Assembly (NCBI RefSeq): GCF_004681965.1
Contig: NZ_SMLL01000001.1
Span: forward strand, 744,001 to 808,000
DNA: 64,000 nucleotides
Direction: 5' to 3'
Origin: Ramlibacter rhizophilus
Lineage (GTDB): Bacteria; Pseudomonadota; Gammaproteobacteria; Burkholderiales; Burkholderiaceae_C
Part shown: one piece after another, positions 39,225-50,083 of the stretch
How positions within the stretch are numbered: the stretch's first letter is position 1
Layout of the letters: each line of letters starts with the position of its first letter
Notes under the pieces: generated by a model
The model's input: the letters and a program-made list of their open reading frames with translations, nothing else
What the model was told of the DNA's origin: nothing
Databases searched by the model: none
Translations under genes and position numbers: made by a program

Positions 39225-41591
39225 ATGAACGCCCCCCTCGACGTCTCCCATTTCGCCCGCGCCGCCAAGCCGATCACCAGCCATCGGCGCTACTGGGCCG
39301 CGCGCTTCGGCACGGCGCCCTTCCTGCCGATGAGCCGGGCGGAAATGGACCAGCTCGGCTGGGACAGCTGCGACATCATCATCGTCACGGGCGATGCCTA
39401 CGTGGACCACCCGAGCTTCGGGATGGCGGTGATCGGGCGCGTGCTGGAAGCCCAGGGATTCCGGGTCGGCATCATTGCCCAGCCCGACTGGCAGAGTGCC
39501 GATGCCTTCAAGGCGCTCGGCCGGCCGAACCTGTTCTTTGGCGTCACGGCGGGCAACATGGATTCCATGATCAACCGGTACACCGCCGACCGGAAGATCC
39601 GCAGCGACGACGCCTACACGCCCGGTGACGTGGGCGGCAAGCGACCCGACCGGGCCTCGCTCGTGTATTCGCAGCGCTGCCGCGAGGCCTACAACGACGC
39701 GCCCATCGTGCTGGGCGGGATCGAAGGGAGCCTGCGGCGCATCGCGCACTACGACTACTGGCAGGACAAGGTGCGGCGCTCGATCCTGGTCGACGCCAAG
39801 TGCGACCTGCTCCTGTACGGCAACGCCGAGCGCGCCATCGTGGAGATCGCGCACCGCCTGGCGGCGAAGGAGCCCGTGGCGTCGATCACCGATGTCCGCG
39901 GCACCGCGTTCATCCAGCGCGATGCGCGCCCGGACTGGTTCCAGATCGATTCCACCGAAGTCGACCTGCCGGGCCGCGTGGAGGACCACGTCAACCCCTA
40001 CATGACGACCTCCGAGCAGGCGCAGGCGCAGGGCCAGTCTTGCTCCAAGGAAGAAGCCTCTTCACTCCCTCCCCCCCTGGGGGAGGGCAGGGGTGGGGGC
40101 CCGCGCGAGCAGCCCCTCAACTTCATCCCCAACCTCGCCCTGCGCGCCACCGCGAGCCCCCACCCCAACCCTCCCCCAGAGGGGGAGGGGGCGAAGAAGC
40201 GCCCGCCGCCGCGCGACCGCACTGTGATCCGCCTGCCCTCGTATGAACAGGTGAAGTCCGACCCGGTGCTCTACGCGCACGCCAACCGCGTGCTGCACCT
40301 GGAGACCAACCCCGGCAACGCGCGCGCCCTCGTGCAGGCCCATGGCGACCGCGATGTGTGGATCAACCCGCCGCCCATCCCGCTGACCACCGCCGAGATG
40401 GACCATGTCTTCGGCCTGCCGTACGCCCGCAGCCCGCACCCGGCCTATGCCGACGAGCACGGCAGCCACGACGGCGCCACCAAGATTCCGGCCTGGGAGA
40501 TGATCCGCTTCAGCGTGAACATCATGCGGGGCTGCTTCGGCGGCTGCACCTTCTGCTCCATCACCGAGCACGAGGGCCGCATCATCCAGAGCCGCAGCGA
40601 AGACAGCGTCATCCGCGAGATCGAGGAGATCCGCGACAAGATCCCGGCCTTCACCGGCGTCATCTCGGACCTGGGCGGCCCTACGGCGAACATGTACCGC
40701 ATCGGCTGCAAGTCGCCCGAGATCGAGGCGGCTTGCCGCAAGCCCAGCTGCGTCTATCCGGGCATCTGCCCCAACCTCAACACCGACCATGCTCCGCTGG
40801 TGCGCATGTACCGGCGGGCGAGGGCGCTCAAGGGCGTCAAGAAGATCCTGATCGGCTCGGGACTGCGCTACGACCTGGCGGTGCAGTCGCCGGAGTACGT
40901 GAAGGAGCTGGTGCAGCACCACGTGGGCGGCTATCTCAAGATCGCGCCCGAGCACACCGAGACCGGGCCACTGTCGAAGATGATGAAGCCCGGCATCGGC
41001 AGCTACGAGCGCTTCAAGCAGATGTTCGAGAAGTACTCGGCCGAGGCGGGCAAGAAGCAGTACCTCATTCCGTACTTCATCGCCGCGCACCCGGGCACGA
41101 GCGACGAGGACATGATGAACCTGGCGCTGTGGCTCAAGAAGAACGGCTTCCGCGCGGACCAGGTGCAGACCTTCTACCCCAGCCCCATGGCCACCGCCAC
41201 GGCCATGTACCACTCGGGCCGCAACACCTTGCGCAAGGTGCGGCGCGAAGCCGCGGGCGAGGACGCCGTGGACATCGTGCGCGGCGAGCGGCGCAGGCGC
41301 CTGCACAAGGCCTTTCTGCGCTACCACGACCCCAACAACTGGCCGCTGCTGCGCGAGGCGCTCAAGGCCATGGGCCGGGCCGACCTGATCGGCAACGGCA
41401 AGCACCACCTGATCCCCACCTTCCAGCCGTCCACGGACGGGGCTTACCAGAGTGCCCGGCGCAAGAACTCGACGCCGGCCGCGGCCCCGAAGGCCGGTGC
41501 GAAGCCGCAGCGCGGGCAGGTGCTCACGCAGCACACGGGGCTGCCACCGAGGGTGACGGGGGCGGGGAAGCCTGCGCGCAAGCCTCGCTGA
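39225..41591 (+). CDS. ygiQ: YgiQ family radical SAM protein
   Basis: A 788-residue radical SAM enzyme of unknown substrate. The 4Fe-4S motif is CFGGCTFC in [20 protein letters not shown] (near residue 440). The N-terminal UPF0313 region ([32 protein letters not shown]) and the C-terminal conserved part (PHHVGG-like [36 protein letters not shown]) are typical. Residues about 270-325 are a Pro/Gly-rich insertion encoded by a palindromic repeat pair (40065-40192), read in frame. The ATG at 39225 is preferred over 45 further open codons that overlap the preceding gene. The gene stands alone in orientation. Confidence 0.93.
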   Translation: MNAPLDVSHFARAAKPITSHRRYWAARFGTAPFLPMSRAEMDQLGWDSCDIIIVTGDAYVDHPSFGMAVIGRVLEAQGFRVGIIAQPDWQSADAFKALGRPNLFFGVTAGNMDSMINRYTADRKIRSDDAYTPGDVGGKRPDRASLVYSQRCREAYNDAPIVLGGIEGSLRRIAHYDYWQDKVRRSILVDAKCDLLLYGNAERAIVEIAHRLAAKEPVASITDVRGTAFIQRDARPDWFQIDSTEVDLPGRVEDHVNPYMTTSEQAQAQGQSCSKEEASSLPPPLGEGRGGGPREQPLNFIPNLALRATASPHPNPPPEGEGAKKRPPPRDRTVIRLPSYEQVKSDPVLYAHANRVLHLETNPGNARALVQAHGDRDVWINPPPIPLTTAEMDHVFGLPYARSPHPAYADEHGSHDGATKIPAWEMIRFSVNIMRGCFGGCTFCSITEHEGRIIQSRSEDSVIREIEEIRDKIPAFTGVISDLGGPTANMYRIGCKSPEIEAACRKPSCVYPGICPNLNTDHAPLVRMYRRARALKGVKKILIGSGLRYDLAVQSPEYVKELVQHHVGGYLKIAPEHTETGPLSKMMKPGIGSYERFKQMFEKYSAEAGKKQYLIPYFIAAHPGTSDEDMMNLALWLKKNGFRADQVQTFYPSPMATATAMYHSGRNTLRKVRREAAGEDAVDIVRGERRRRLHKAFLRYHDPNNWPLLREALKAMGRADLIGNGKHHLIPTFQPSTDGAYQSARRKNSTPAAAPKAGAKPQRGQVLTQHTGLPPRVTGAGKPARKPR
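40065..40192. repeat. Palindromic repeat pair, CCCTCCCCC/GGGGGAGGG family, inside ygiQ
   Basis: The left arm (40065-40102, ACTCCCTCCCCCC then GGGGGAGGGCAGGGGTGGGG) and the right arm (40154-40192) are inverted copies around about 50 bases. The element is translated in frame into a Pro/Gly-rich stretch. A related pair lies in hrpA at 59508-59612. Confidence 0.85.
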
Positions 41592-41612
41592 GGCGAAGTC
41601 GCGCGCGGCGCG

Positions 41613-42095
41613 CTACGACGCGTCTGCGTCTGGCGAGGCTTCAAGCCTTTCCTGGATCCTCCGCAGAGCGCTCCTGTCGATCCGATCTTTCTCGCGGTAC
41701 TCCGTCTTTGTCTTCAGCAGTCCATCGATGTCGAGGGTGCACACGTCAACGCCCTCGACAGTGAGCTTGCGAATATGCTGCTGCAAGGACTCGTACGTCT
41801 GCCCGTTGGCCGCGAAGAGAAGGTCGATGAGCAGATCGTCCGCAATTCTGATGTTCTCCGGCTCACCGGGCGGCACTTGGAACCAGTCGGCGCGCAGCTC
41901 CTTGCTGGACGCCAGGAAATCCAAGGCCTTGATGACGCGCCGCCCGTTGTCGATCGACGAAGGCAGCAGGATGGCAATGTCCTCGGTCGCCCGAACGAAG
42001 CCGTTGAGGCGAACTGCGTGTCCGCCGACCAGCACGTACTGCACTCCTTCAGCCTGGAACCGTTCAAGCACCTTCAGCAGGCCTGCGTGTTCCAT
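41613..42095 (-). CDS. Nucleotidyltransferase-fold protein, probably catalytically altered
   Basis: A 160-residue protein with the start of a minimal nucleotidyltransferase fold: [19 protein letters not shown] followed by [11 protein letters not shown]. Active members of this group normally read D-I-D in the last motif; here the second Asp is Ala, so one metal ligand is missing. The middle ([18 protein letters not shown]) matches the family's central strand. Many relatives belong to toxin-antitoxin or abortive-infection pairs. The start lies one base after the stop of a 70-residue gene. Base composition looks less GC-rich than flanking genes, suggesting acquisition. The role is not established. 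Confidence 0.7.
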   Translation of the reverse strand: MEHAGLLKVLERFQAEGVQYVLVGGHAVRLNGFVRATEDIAILLPSSIDNGRRVIKALDFLASSKELRADWFQVPPGEPENIRIADDLLIDLLFAANGQTYESLQQHIRKLTVEGVDVCTLDIDGLLKTKTEYREKDRIDRSALRRIQERLEASPDADAS

Positions 42096-42096
42096 G

Positions 42097-42309
42097 TCAG
42101 CCCTTGCGGTTCAAACGGCGCGCCACCTCCACCGCGTGCTGGTCGTCCAGCTCGTTCAAGCGTTGGTGGCTGGCCCGCAGCACGCCCTTGAATGTTCGAG
42201 GTGGCCGAGTCGACGCGAGCATGGCGTCCAGGGCGAGTCCGCGGCGCCAGGCGCGCTCAGGGTCGAGCTCGTAGTCGCTGCGTGGCTGCGTTCCGACGTG
42301 ACGGGTCAT
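42097..42309 (-). CDS. Small protein paired with the nucleotidyltransferase-like gene
   Basis: A 70-residue charged protein (SDYELDPERAWRRGLALDAM, LRASHQRLNELDDQHAVEVARRL) with no recognised domain. It lies immediately upstream of the nucleotidyltransferase-like gene, separated by one base, so the two are surely co-transcribed. Such a pairing is typical of two-gene toxin-antitoxin or nucleotidyltransferase/substrate-binding pairs, but neither role is visible in the sequence itself. Confidence 0.6.
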   Translation of the reverse strand: MTRHVGTQPRSDYELDPERAWRRGLALDAMLASTRPPRTFKGVLRASHQRLNELDDQHAVEVARRLNRKG

Positions 42310-42577
42310 GACGCGATGGTAGTGCAGGGGCGGCGAAAGGTTCGAGCCTGAGGCAGCCAGGCGTCCGGCCTTGCCCGCTCCGGAGCAGAGCGCCGCAAAG
42401 ACGGCGCGAGCCTTCCGTCAAGCTCGGGTCAGACAATCGCTGGCTTTGCCTTGCCGCCGCCCCTGCAGTCGGTAGGCAGTGCCAGTGCGCAGCCGGCGCA
42501 CGTCGCTCCGGTCATGGCCACGCTGGAGCGCCTCCAGCGCGGCACCCATGCACCTGGATCGGGCCCGGCCAGCCAGC
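42310..42577. other. Non-coding gap between pobA and the accessory pair
   Basis: This 268-base stretch has no open frame with a good ribosome site, no clear hairpin terminator and no repeat arm of the two families described. It would hold the promoter for the two-gene accessory pair near its left end, but no motif is convincing. Confidence 0.4.
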
Positions 42578-43786
<1,209 letters not shown>

Positions 43787-43836
43787 TTAGGCCGGCGCGC
43801 TCGCCGCGGCTACAGGGCCCGGAAGCGGCTGTGCGA

Positions 43837-43865
43837 TGATCGCGCGGACTGCGCGGTGATCGCGC
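43837..43865. promoter_or_regulatory. Candidate PobR operator: repeated TGATCGCGC
   Basis: TGATCGCGC occurs at 43837-43845 and again at 43857-43865, exactly 20 bases (two helical turns) apart, in the 148 bases between pobA and the regulator gene. Tandem sites at helical spacing are usual for IclR regulators. Binding is inferred. Confidence 0.5.
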
Positions 43866-43898
43866 AATTCAGGAACCGCCCCTGACCTAGGAGCCGCC

Positions 43899-44657
43899 AT
43901 GGAGATCGACAAGGCCGACCTCATCGAAGGCATGGCCCGTGGCCTGGCCGTGCTGGAGAGCTTCGATACCGAGCGCCAGCGCCTGAACGCCACGCTGGCG
44001 GCGCAGCGTGCCGGCATCACCCGGGCCGCCGCGCGGCGCCACCTGCTGACGCTGGCCCACCTCGGCTACCTGGAGACCGACGGCAGCCACTACTGGCTCT
44101 CGGCCAAGGTGCTGCGCTTTTCCGGCAGCTACTTCGCCTCGGCGCGGCTGCCGCGCGCCTTGCAGCCGACGCTGAACCGCCTGGCGTCGCTCACGCCCGA
44201 TTCCTTCTCGGCCGCCGTGCTGGACGGCGACGAGGTGGTGATCGTCGCCCGCAGCGGCCCCTCGCGCGTCACGGCCTACGGCGTGCACCTGGGGGCTCGC
44301 CTGCCGGCGCACGCCACCTCCACCGGCCGCGTGCTGCTCGCCTCGCTCGCGCGCGCCGAGCTGAACGCCTGGCTCAAGGGCCGCGACCTCGCGCGCCTGA
44401 CCCTGCGCACCACCGTCGAGCCCAAGGCCTTCCGCGCGTTGCTGGAGCAGGTGCGCCGGCAGGACTGGTGCTTCGCGAGTGAAGAGCACGAGCTGGGCGT
44501 TCATGCCCTGGCCGTGCCGCTGCGCGACATGCGCGGTCGCACGGTGGCCGCGCTCAACGTGGTGGCCGGCAGCCACCGCGCCGACAAGGCGGCGCTTGCG
44601 CGCGAGATGCTGCCGGTCCTGCTGGACGCGGCGCGGGAGTTGCGGCCCTTGCTCTGA
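43899..44657 (+). CDS. pobR: IclR family regulator, PobR/PcaR type
   Basis: A 252-residue transcription factor with an N-terminal winged helix (about 10-70: MARGLAVLESFDTERQRLN, RAAARRHLLTLAHLGYLE) and the IclR effector domain (DEVVIVARSGPSRVTAY, PAHATSTGRVLLASL, HALAVPLRDMRGRTVAALNV). Its divergent position from pobA supports control of 4-hydroxybenzoate breakdown, with hydroxybenzoate as likely effector. A direct repeat in the shared intergenic region is a candidate site. The name is by family and context. Confidence 0.85.
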   Translation: MEIDKADLIEGMARGLAVLESFDTERQRLNATLAAQRAGITRAAARRHLLTLAHLGYLETDGSHYWLSAKVLRFSGSYFASARLPRALQPTLNRLASLTPDSFSAAVLDGDEVVIVARSGPSRVTAYGVHLGARLPAHATSTGRVLLASLARAELNAWLKGRDLARLTLRTTVEPKAFRALLEQVRRQDWCFASEEHELGVHALAVPLRDMRGRTVAALNVVAGSHRADKAALAREMLPVLLDAARELRPLL

Positions 44658-44661
44658 CGCT

Positions 44662-45375
44662 TCACGCCGCCTTGAGCGCGCCGATCACCGCCAGGTGCAG
44701 CGGGTACAGCACATAGAACGCGAGCTGCGCGCGCGGCATGCGCAGAGGCAGCTGCCGCAGCGCCCAGGCGATGGGGATGCAGGCCAGCGTGCCCAGGAAG
44801 GCCGGCACGCCGCCGAATACCGCGTTGAACCAGGCCGTCACCCCGAGCAGCAGCAGGGCCAGCAGCCCGGCTTCGGCCCGGCCGGCGCCGGCCCACATGA
44901 AGACCGCCGGGATCAGCAGCACGCCCGCGATGCCGAACTCCACGAAGTGCCCCGCCGCCGTGGCCGCGAGCGTGACACCGACGCGCAGGGCGAGTGCGCC
45001 CCTTGACGCCAAGGCCCAGCACAGCGCGGACCCCAGCGCCAGGGTGCCCAGCACGTTCACCAGCTCCGGCGATCCCCGCGCCCACACGGAGGGTGCGATG
45101 GCGATCACGCACCACAGGCCCAGCCGCCGCGCGGTGCGCGCCGCCCGCGCGGCCCGGTCGCCGCCGCGCGCGAGGTTGAGCGCCAGGATGATGGCGAAGA
45201 GCGGGAAGGCGACGCGGCTGGCGGCGAACACCCAGCTGTGCGTGGAATACCCCAGCAGGAGCCGGCCGATGTGGTCCAGGAACATGAAGCCGACCGCGAT
45301 CCACTTGAGCGCTTCGAGCTGGCCGTCGCTGAAGCCCCATGGAGGTGGCGAAGGGGAGGGGGTGACGAGGGCCAC
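44662..45375 (-). CDS. TraX family membrane protein
   Basis: A 237-residue integral membrane protein with about seven hydrophobic spans. The start LEALKWIAVGFMFLDHIGRL and the segment SRVAFPLFAIILALNLARG are typical of TraX, first known as the F-pilin acetylase but present in many chromosomes with unknown acyl-transfer roles. The GTG at 45375 is preferred; a TTG at 45408 would add 11 residues. It converges on the IclR gene with four bases between them and diverges from the cys operon. No conjugation genes accompany it. Confidence 0.8.
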   Translation of the reverse strand: MALVTPSPSPPPWGFSDGQLEALKWIAVGFMFLDHIGRLLLGYSTHSWVFAASRVAFPLFAIILALNLARGGDRAARAARTARRLGLWCVIAIAPSVWARGSPELVNVLGTLALGSALCWALASRGALALRVGVTLAATAAGHFVEFGIAGVLLIPAVFMWAGAGRAEAGLLALLLLGVTAWFNAVFGGVPAFLGTLACIPIAWALRQLPLRMPRAQLAFYVLYPLHLAVIGALKAA

Positions 45376-45448
45376 GGAAGCTTTCGGCAGGGGATATGCA
45401 AACAACAAGATGTTCGTTGGGTTTTCATAACCGTCTTGCCAGAATTCG

Positions 45449-45473
45449 CCTTGTTCTTATTCCGGCAACAAGG
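45449..45473 (+). promoter_or_regulatory. Inverted repeat CCTTGTT-N11-AACAAGG before cysP
   Basis: Seven-base perfect arms with an 11-base spacer lie 12 bases before the cysP start. The T-N11-A core fits a LysR-type (CysB-like) binding site. The right arm also includes AAGG, the only ribosome-site candidate, so as RNA it could form a hairpin that covers it. Either reading is inference. Confidence 0.5.
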
Positions 45474-45484
45474 CTTCTGATCCC

Positions 45485-46483
45485 ATGACCCCCCGCATCA
45501 AGACCCTCCTGGCCGGCCTGGTCCTCGCCACCAGCGGCATCGCCTCCGCGCAGCAGCAGAACCTGCTGAACGCGTCCTACGACGTGGCGCGCGAGTTCTA
45601 CAAGGACATCAACGCCGCCTTCGTGCCGCACTACAAGAAGGCCACGGGCAAGGACGTGAAGATCGACCAGGCCCACGGCGGCTCCTCGGCCCAGGCCCGC
45701 GCGGTCGCCGACGGCCTGGACGCCGACGTGGTCACCATGAACACCACGACGGACATCGAGTTCCTGGCCGACAAGGGCGTGGTCGCCAAGGACTGGGCGC
45801 AGCGCTTCCCGCACAACGCCGCGCCGACGGTCTCCACCATGCTGTTCCTCACCCGCGAGGGCAATCCCAAGGGCATCAAGGATTGGGACGACCTGGTCAA
45901 GCCGGGTGTGCAGGTGGTGGTGGTGAACCCCAAGACCGGCGGCAACGGCCGCTACGCCTACCTGGCCGCCTGGGGCTATGCCAAGAAGAAGGGCATGAGT
46001 GACGCCGAGGCGGCCGAGTTCGTGGGCAAGCTGTACAAGAACGTGCCGGTGCTCGCACGTGGCGGCCGCGATGCCACCACCGCCTTCCTGCAGCGCAACA
46101 TCGGCGACGTGCTGGTGACCTTCGAGTCCGAGGTGGAATCGGTCAACCGCGAGTTCGGCGCCAAGCGCGTGGACGTGGTGTACCCGTCCATCAGCATCCT
46201 GGCCGAGAACCCGGTCGCCATCGTCGAGCGCACGGTGGAGAAGAAGGGCACGCGCGAACTGGCCAAGGCCTACCTGGACTTCCTCTACACCGAGCAGGGA
46301 CAGGACATCGCCGCCAAGCACAACATCCGCCCGCGCGATCCGGCCGTCCTCAAGCGCCATCCGGACCGCTTCAAGCCGATCCAGCTGTTCACCGTGCAGG
46401 AGATGTTCGGCTCGCTCTCGCAGGCGCAGAAGGTCCACTTCAACGACGGCGGGCAGTTCGACAAGATCTACACGGTGCGCTGA
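45485..46483 (+). CDS. cysP: Sulfate ABC transporter substrate-binding protein
   Basis: A periplasmic binding protein of 332 residues with a signal peptide ending in SGIASA (near 22). Family motifs are NASYDVAREFYKDIN, QAHGGSSAQARAV, DVVTMNTTTDIEFLA and the C-terminal PRDPAVLKRHPDRF. It binds sulfate or thiosulfate and passes it to CysTWA, encoded directly downstream in order. CysP versus Sbp cannot be separated with certainty. An inverted repeat just before the start may control it. Confidence 0.93.
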   Translation: MTPRIKTLLAGLVLATSGIASAQQQNLLNASYDVAREFYKDINAAFVPHYKKATGKDVKIDQAHGGSSAQARAVADGLDADVVTMNTTTDIEFLADKGVVAKDWAQRFPHNAAPTVSTMLFLTREGNPKGIKDWDDLVKPGVQVVVVNPKTGGNGRYAYLAAWGYAKKKGMSDAEAAEFVGKLYKNVPVLARGGRDATTAFLQRNIGDVLVTFESEVESVNREFGAKRVDVVYPSISILAENPVAIVERTVEKKGTRELAKAYLDFLYTEQGQDIAAKHNIRPRDPAVLKRHPDRFKPIQLFTVQEMFGSLSQAQKVHFNDGGQFDKIYTVR

Positions 46484-47377
46484 ATGAGTGCCGGTGCCTC
46501 CGCCGTCGCCTCGCCCCTGCCGGCGGCGGCAGCCCTGTCCCGCTCGCGCGCGGGGAGCCGTCGCAAGGTGCTGCCCGGGTTCAACATCACCCTGGGCTAC
46601 ACGCTGCTGTACCTCGGGCTCATCGTGCTCCTGCCCCTGGCCGCCCTGCTGCTGAAAAGCTTCACCCTGACCTGGGAGCAGTTCGTGGCCGCGGTCAGCT
46701 CGCCGCGCGTGCTGGCCGCCTACCGCCTCACCTTCGGTGCCTCGCTGATCGCGGCGCTGGTGAACGTGGTGTTCGGCCTGCTGGTGGCCTGGGTGCTGGT
46801 GCGCTATCGCTTTCCCGGCAAACGCCTGGTCGATGCCCTGGTGGACCTGCCTTTCGCACTGCCGACGGCCGTGGCCGGGATCGCGCTCACCGCGCTGCTG
46901 GCGGGCAACGGCTGGCTCGGGCAGTTCCTGGAACCCGCGGGCATCCAGCTCGCGTTCAACCCCAACGGCGTGGTCATCGCGCTCATCTTCATCGGCCTGC
47001 CCTTCGTGGTGCGCACGGTGCAACCGGTGCTGGAAGACATGGAGCGCGAGCTGGAGGAGGCAGCCATGTCGCTGGGCGCCACCCGCTGGCAGACCTTCGC
47101 GCGCGTGATCCTCCCCGCCATCCTGCCGGCCCTCATGACCGGCTTCGCGATGGCCTTCGCCCGCGCCATCGGCGAGTACGGCTCGGTCATCTTCATTGCG
47201 GGCAACGTGCCCATGGTCTCGGAAATCGTGCCCCTCATCATCATCGGCAAGCTGGAGCAGTACGACGTGGCCGGTGCCACCGCCGTGGCGGTGGTGATGC
47301 TGCTGGCGTCCTTCCTCATGCTGCTGGTCATCAACTCACTGCAGGCCTGGCAGCGCCGGCGCTCGGGGGCGGCATGA
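46484..47377 (+). CDS. cysT: Sulfate ABC transporter permease CysT
   Basis: A 297-residue inner-membrane permease with about six spans. The ABC coupling loop is EEAAMSLGATRWQTFARVILP (near 190-208 region). Other recognised parts are VDLPFALPTAVAGIALTALLA and FARAIGEYGSVIFIAGN, typical of CysT/CysU. It starts immediately after the cysP stop and its own stop overlaps the cysW start (ATGA). Confidence 0.94.
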   Translation: MSAGASAVASPLPAAAALSRSRAGSRRKVLPGFNITLGYTLLYLGLIVLLPLAALLLKSFTLTWEQFVAAVSSPRVLAAYRLTFGASLIAALVNVVFGLLVAWVLVRYRFPGKRLVDALVDLPFALPTAVAGIALTALLAGNGWLGQFLEPAGIQLAFNPNGVVIALIFIGLPFVVRTVQPVLEDMERELEEAAMSLGATRWQTFARVILPAILPALMTGFAMAFARAIGEYGSVIFIAGNVPMVSEIVPLIIIGKLEQYDVAGATAVAVVMLLASFLMLLVINSLQAWQRRRSGAA

Positions 47378-48264
47378 GCACCCTCGCATCGACACGCGGC
47401 CCGGCGACCCGTGAAGCGCCCTGGGTACGCTGGACCCTGACCGGGATCGCACTGGCCTTCCTGCTGCTGTTCCTGGTCCTGCCGCTCGCGGCCGTCTTCG
47501 CCGAGGCCCTGCGCCAGGGATTCGCGCCCTACCTCGCCGGCCTGATGGAGCCCGACGCCTGGGCCGCCATCCGCCTGACGCTCCTGACCGCCGCCATCGC
47601 CGTGCCGCTGAACCTGGTGTTCGGCGTCTGCGCGGCCTGGTGCATCGCCAAGTACGAGTTTCGCGGCAAGGCCTTCCTCACCACGCTGGTGGACCTGCCG
47701 TTCTCGGTCTCGCCCGTCGTCGCCGGCCTGATGTACGTGCTGGTCTTCGGCGCGCAGGGCTGGTTCGGACCCTGGCTCGACGCGCACGGCATCAAGATCG
47801 TCTTCGCGGTGCCGGGCATCGTGCTGGCGACGATCTTCGTCACCTTCCCCTTCATCGCCCGCGAGCTGATCCCCCTCATGCAGGCGCAGGGCAACGAGGA
47901 GGAGCAGGCCGCCATCGTGCTCGGCGCAAGCGGCTGGCAGACCTTCTGGCATGTGACCCTGCCCAACATCAAGTGGGGCCTCATCTACGGCGTGATCCTG
48001 TGCAACGCGCGGGCCATGGGCGAGTTCGGGGCGGTCTCGGTCGTCTCCGGCCACATCCGCGGGCAGACCAACACCATGCCGCTGCACGTGGAGATCCTCT
48101 ACAACGAATACCAGTCCGTCGCGGCCTTCGCGGTGGCTTCGCTGCTGGCGCTGCTGGCTCTGGTCACGCTGGTGATCAAGACGGTGGCCGAGTGGAAGCA
48201 CGAGCGGGCGGAGAAGGCGGCGGCTCAGCTGCCGCCGGAGGCGCCGGTCGGGGCAGTCGCATGA
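47374..48264 (+). CDS. cysW: Sulfate ABC transporter permease CysW
   Basis: A 296-residue permease partner of CysT with about six spans. Family segments are VDLPFSVSPVVAGLMYVLVFG, the coupling loop EEQAAIVLGASGWQTFWHV and ARAMGEFGAVSVVSGHIRG. The C-terminus is charged (EWKHERAEKAAAQ). It overlaps cysT by four bases. A 177-base gap with a palindromic repeat separates it from cysA. Confidence 0.94.
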   Translation: MSTLASTRGPATREAPWVRWTLTGIALAFLLLFLVLPLAAVFAEALRQGFAPYLAGLMEPDAWAAIRLTLLTAAIAVPLNLVFGVCAAWCIAKYEFRGKAFLTTLVDLPFSVSPVVAGLMYVLVFGAQGWFGPWLDAHGIKIVFAVPGIVLATIFVTFPFIARELIPLMQAQGNEEEQAAIVLGASGWQTFWHVTLPNIKWGLIYGVILCNARAMGEFGAVSVVSGHIRGQTNTMPLHVEILYNEYQSVAAFAVASLLALLALVTLVIKTVAEWKHERAEKAAAQLPPEAPVGAVA

Positions 48265-48287
48265 GCGAAGGCATCGACCCGGGCAGT

Positions 48288-48404
48288 GCCCTTCGACAGG
48301 CCTGTCCTGAGCGAAGTCGAAGGGCTCAGGGCGAACGGAGTTATAGGGCGAACCGTAGCCTGGGCGTTCGATGAAGCCCGTTCGGGCTGAGCCTGTCGAA
48401 GCCC
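48288..48404. repeat. Palindromic repeat pair between cysW and cysA
   Basis: A left element (48288-48338, GCCCTTCGACAGG ... CAGGGCGAACGG) and an inverted right element (48377-48404, CCCGTTCGGGCTGAGCC...) belong to the TTCGACAGGCTC family also found at 31268 and 58071. It nearly fills the gap inside the cys operon. Confidence 0.85.
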
Positions 48405-48441
48405 ATTGGCCCACCAGGTCCCCACAACACAAGGCATTCCC

Positions 48442-49539
<1,098 letters not shown>

Positions 49540-49576
49540 GGGGGCGCCAGCGCCCATTTCAGGAGTGTGCTTTCCC

Positions 49577-50083
49577 ATGGTTTCAACGATCGAGGCGCAG
49601 GCGCGCCGGGTCCTGGCGCTGGTGTGCGCGGTCGCCATCGCCCTTCTGGCCTTCGGCCTGTACCTCCAGCATGTCGTGGGCCTGGAGCCGTGCCCCATGT
49701 GCATCGTGCAGCGCTATGCGCTGGTGCTGGTGGCCCTGGCTGCCGGGCTCGGGGCGCTCTCCGCCCGCCGCGGCGCGCACCGCGGCGCCAGCGCCGCCGG
49801 CCTGCTGTTCGCGGGCTTCGGCGCGTTCACGGCGGCGCGGCAAAGCTGGCTGCAGTGGTATCCGCCCGAGGTCTCGTCCTGCGGGCGCGACTTCTACGGG
49901 ATGATCGAGACCTTCCCGTTGCAGCGCGCCATCCCGATGATCTTCCGGGGCAGCGGCGACTGCACGGCCATCGACTGGACCTTCCTCGGCGGCTCCATCG
50001 CCAACTGGTCCTTCCTGTGGTTCATTGCGTTCGCGCTGGTTTTTCTGGTGCTGCTGCTCCGGCCGGCGCGCGCTTCGCGCTGA
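49577..50083 (+). CDS. dsbB: Disulfide bond formation protein B
   Basis: A four-span inner-membrane oxidoreductase of 168 residues that reoxidises DsbA with quinone. The first active pair is in LEPCPMCIVQRYAL (near 36-39); the second periplasmic loop has EVSSCGRDFYGM and SGDCTAIDW, giving the other Cys pair. The N-terminus and length fit DsbB. The ATG at 49577 is used. Its 3' end overlaps the 3' end of the convergent unknown gene by 62 bases. Confidence 0.93.
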   Translation: MVSTIEAQARRVLALVCAVAIALLAFGLYLQHVVGLEPCPMCIVQRYALVLVALAAGLGALSARRGAHRGASAAGLLFAGFGAFTAARQSWLQWYPPEVSSCGRDFYGMIETFPLQRAIPMIFRGSGDCTAIDWTFLGGSIANWSFLWFIAFALVFLVLLLRPARASR

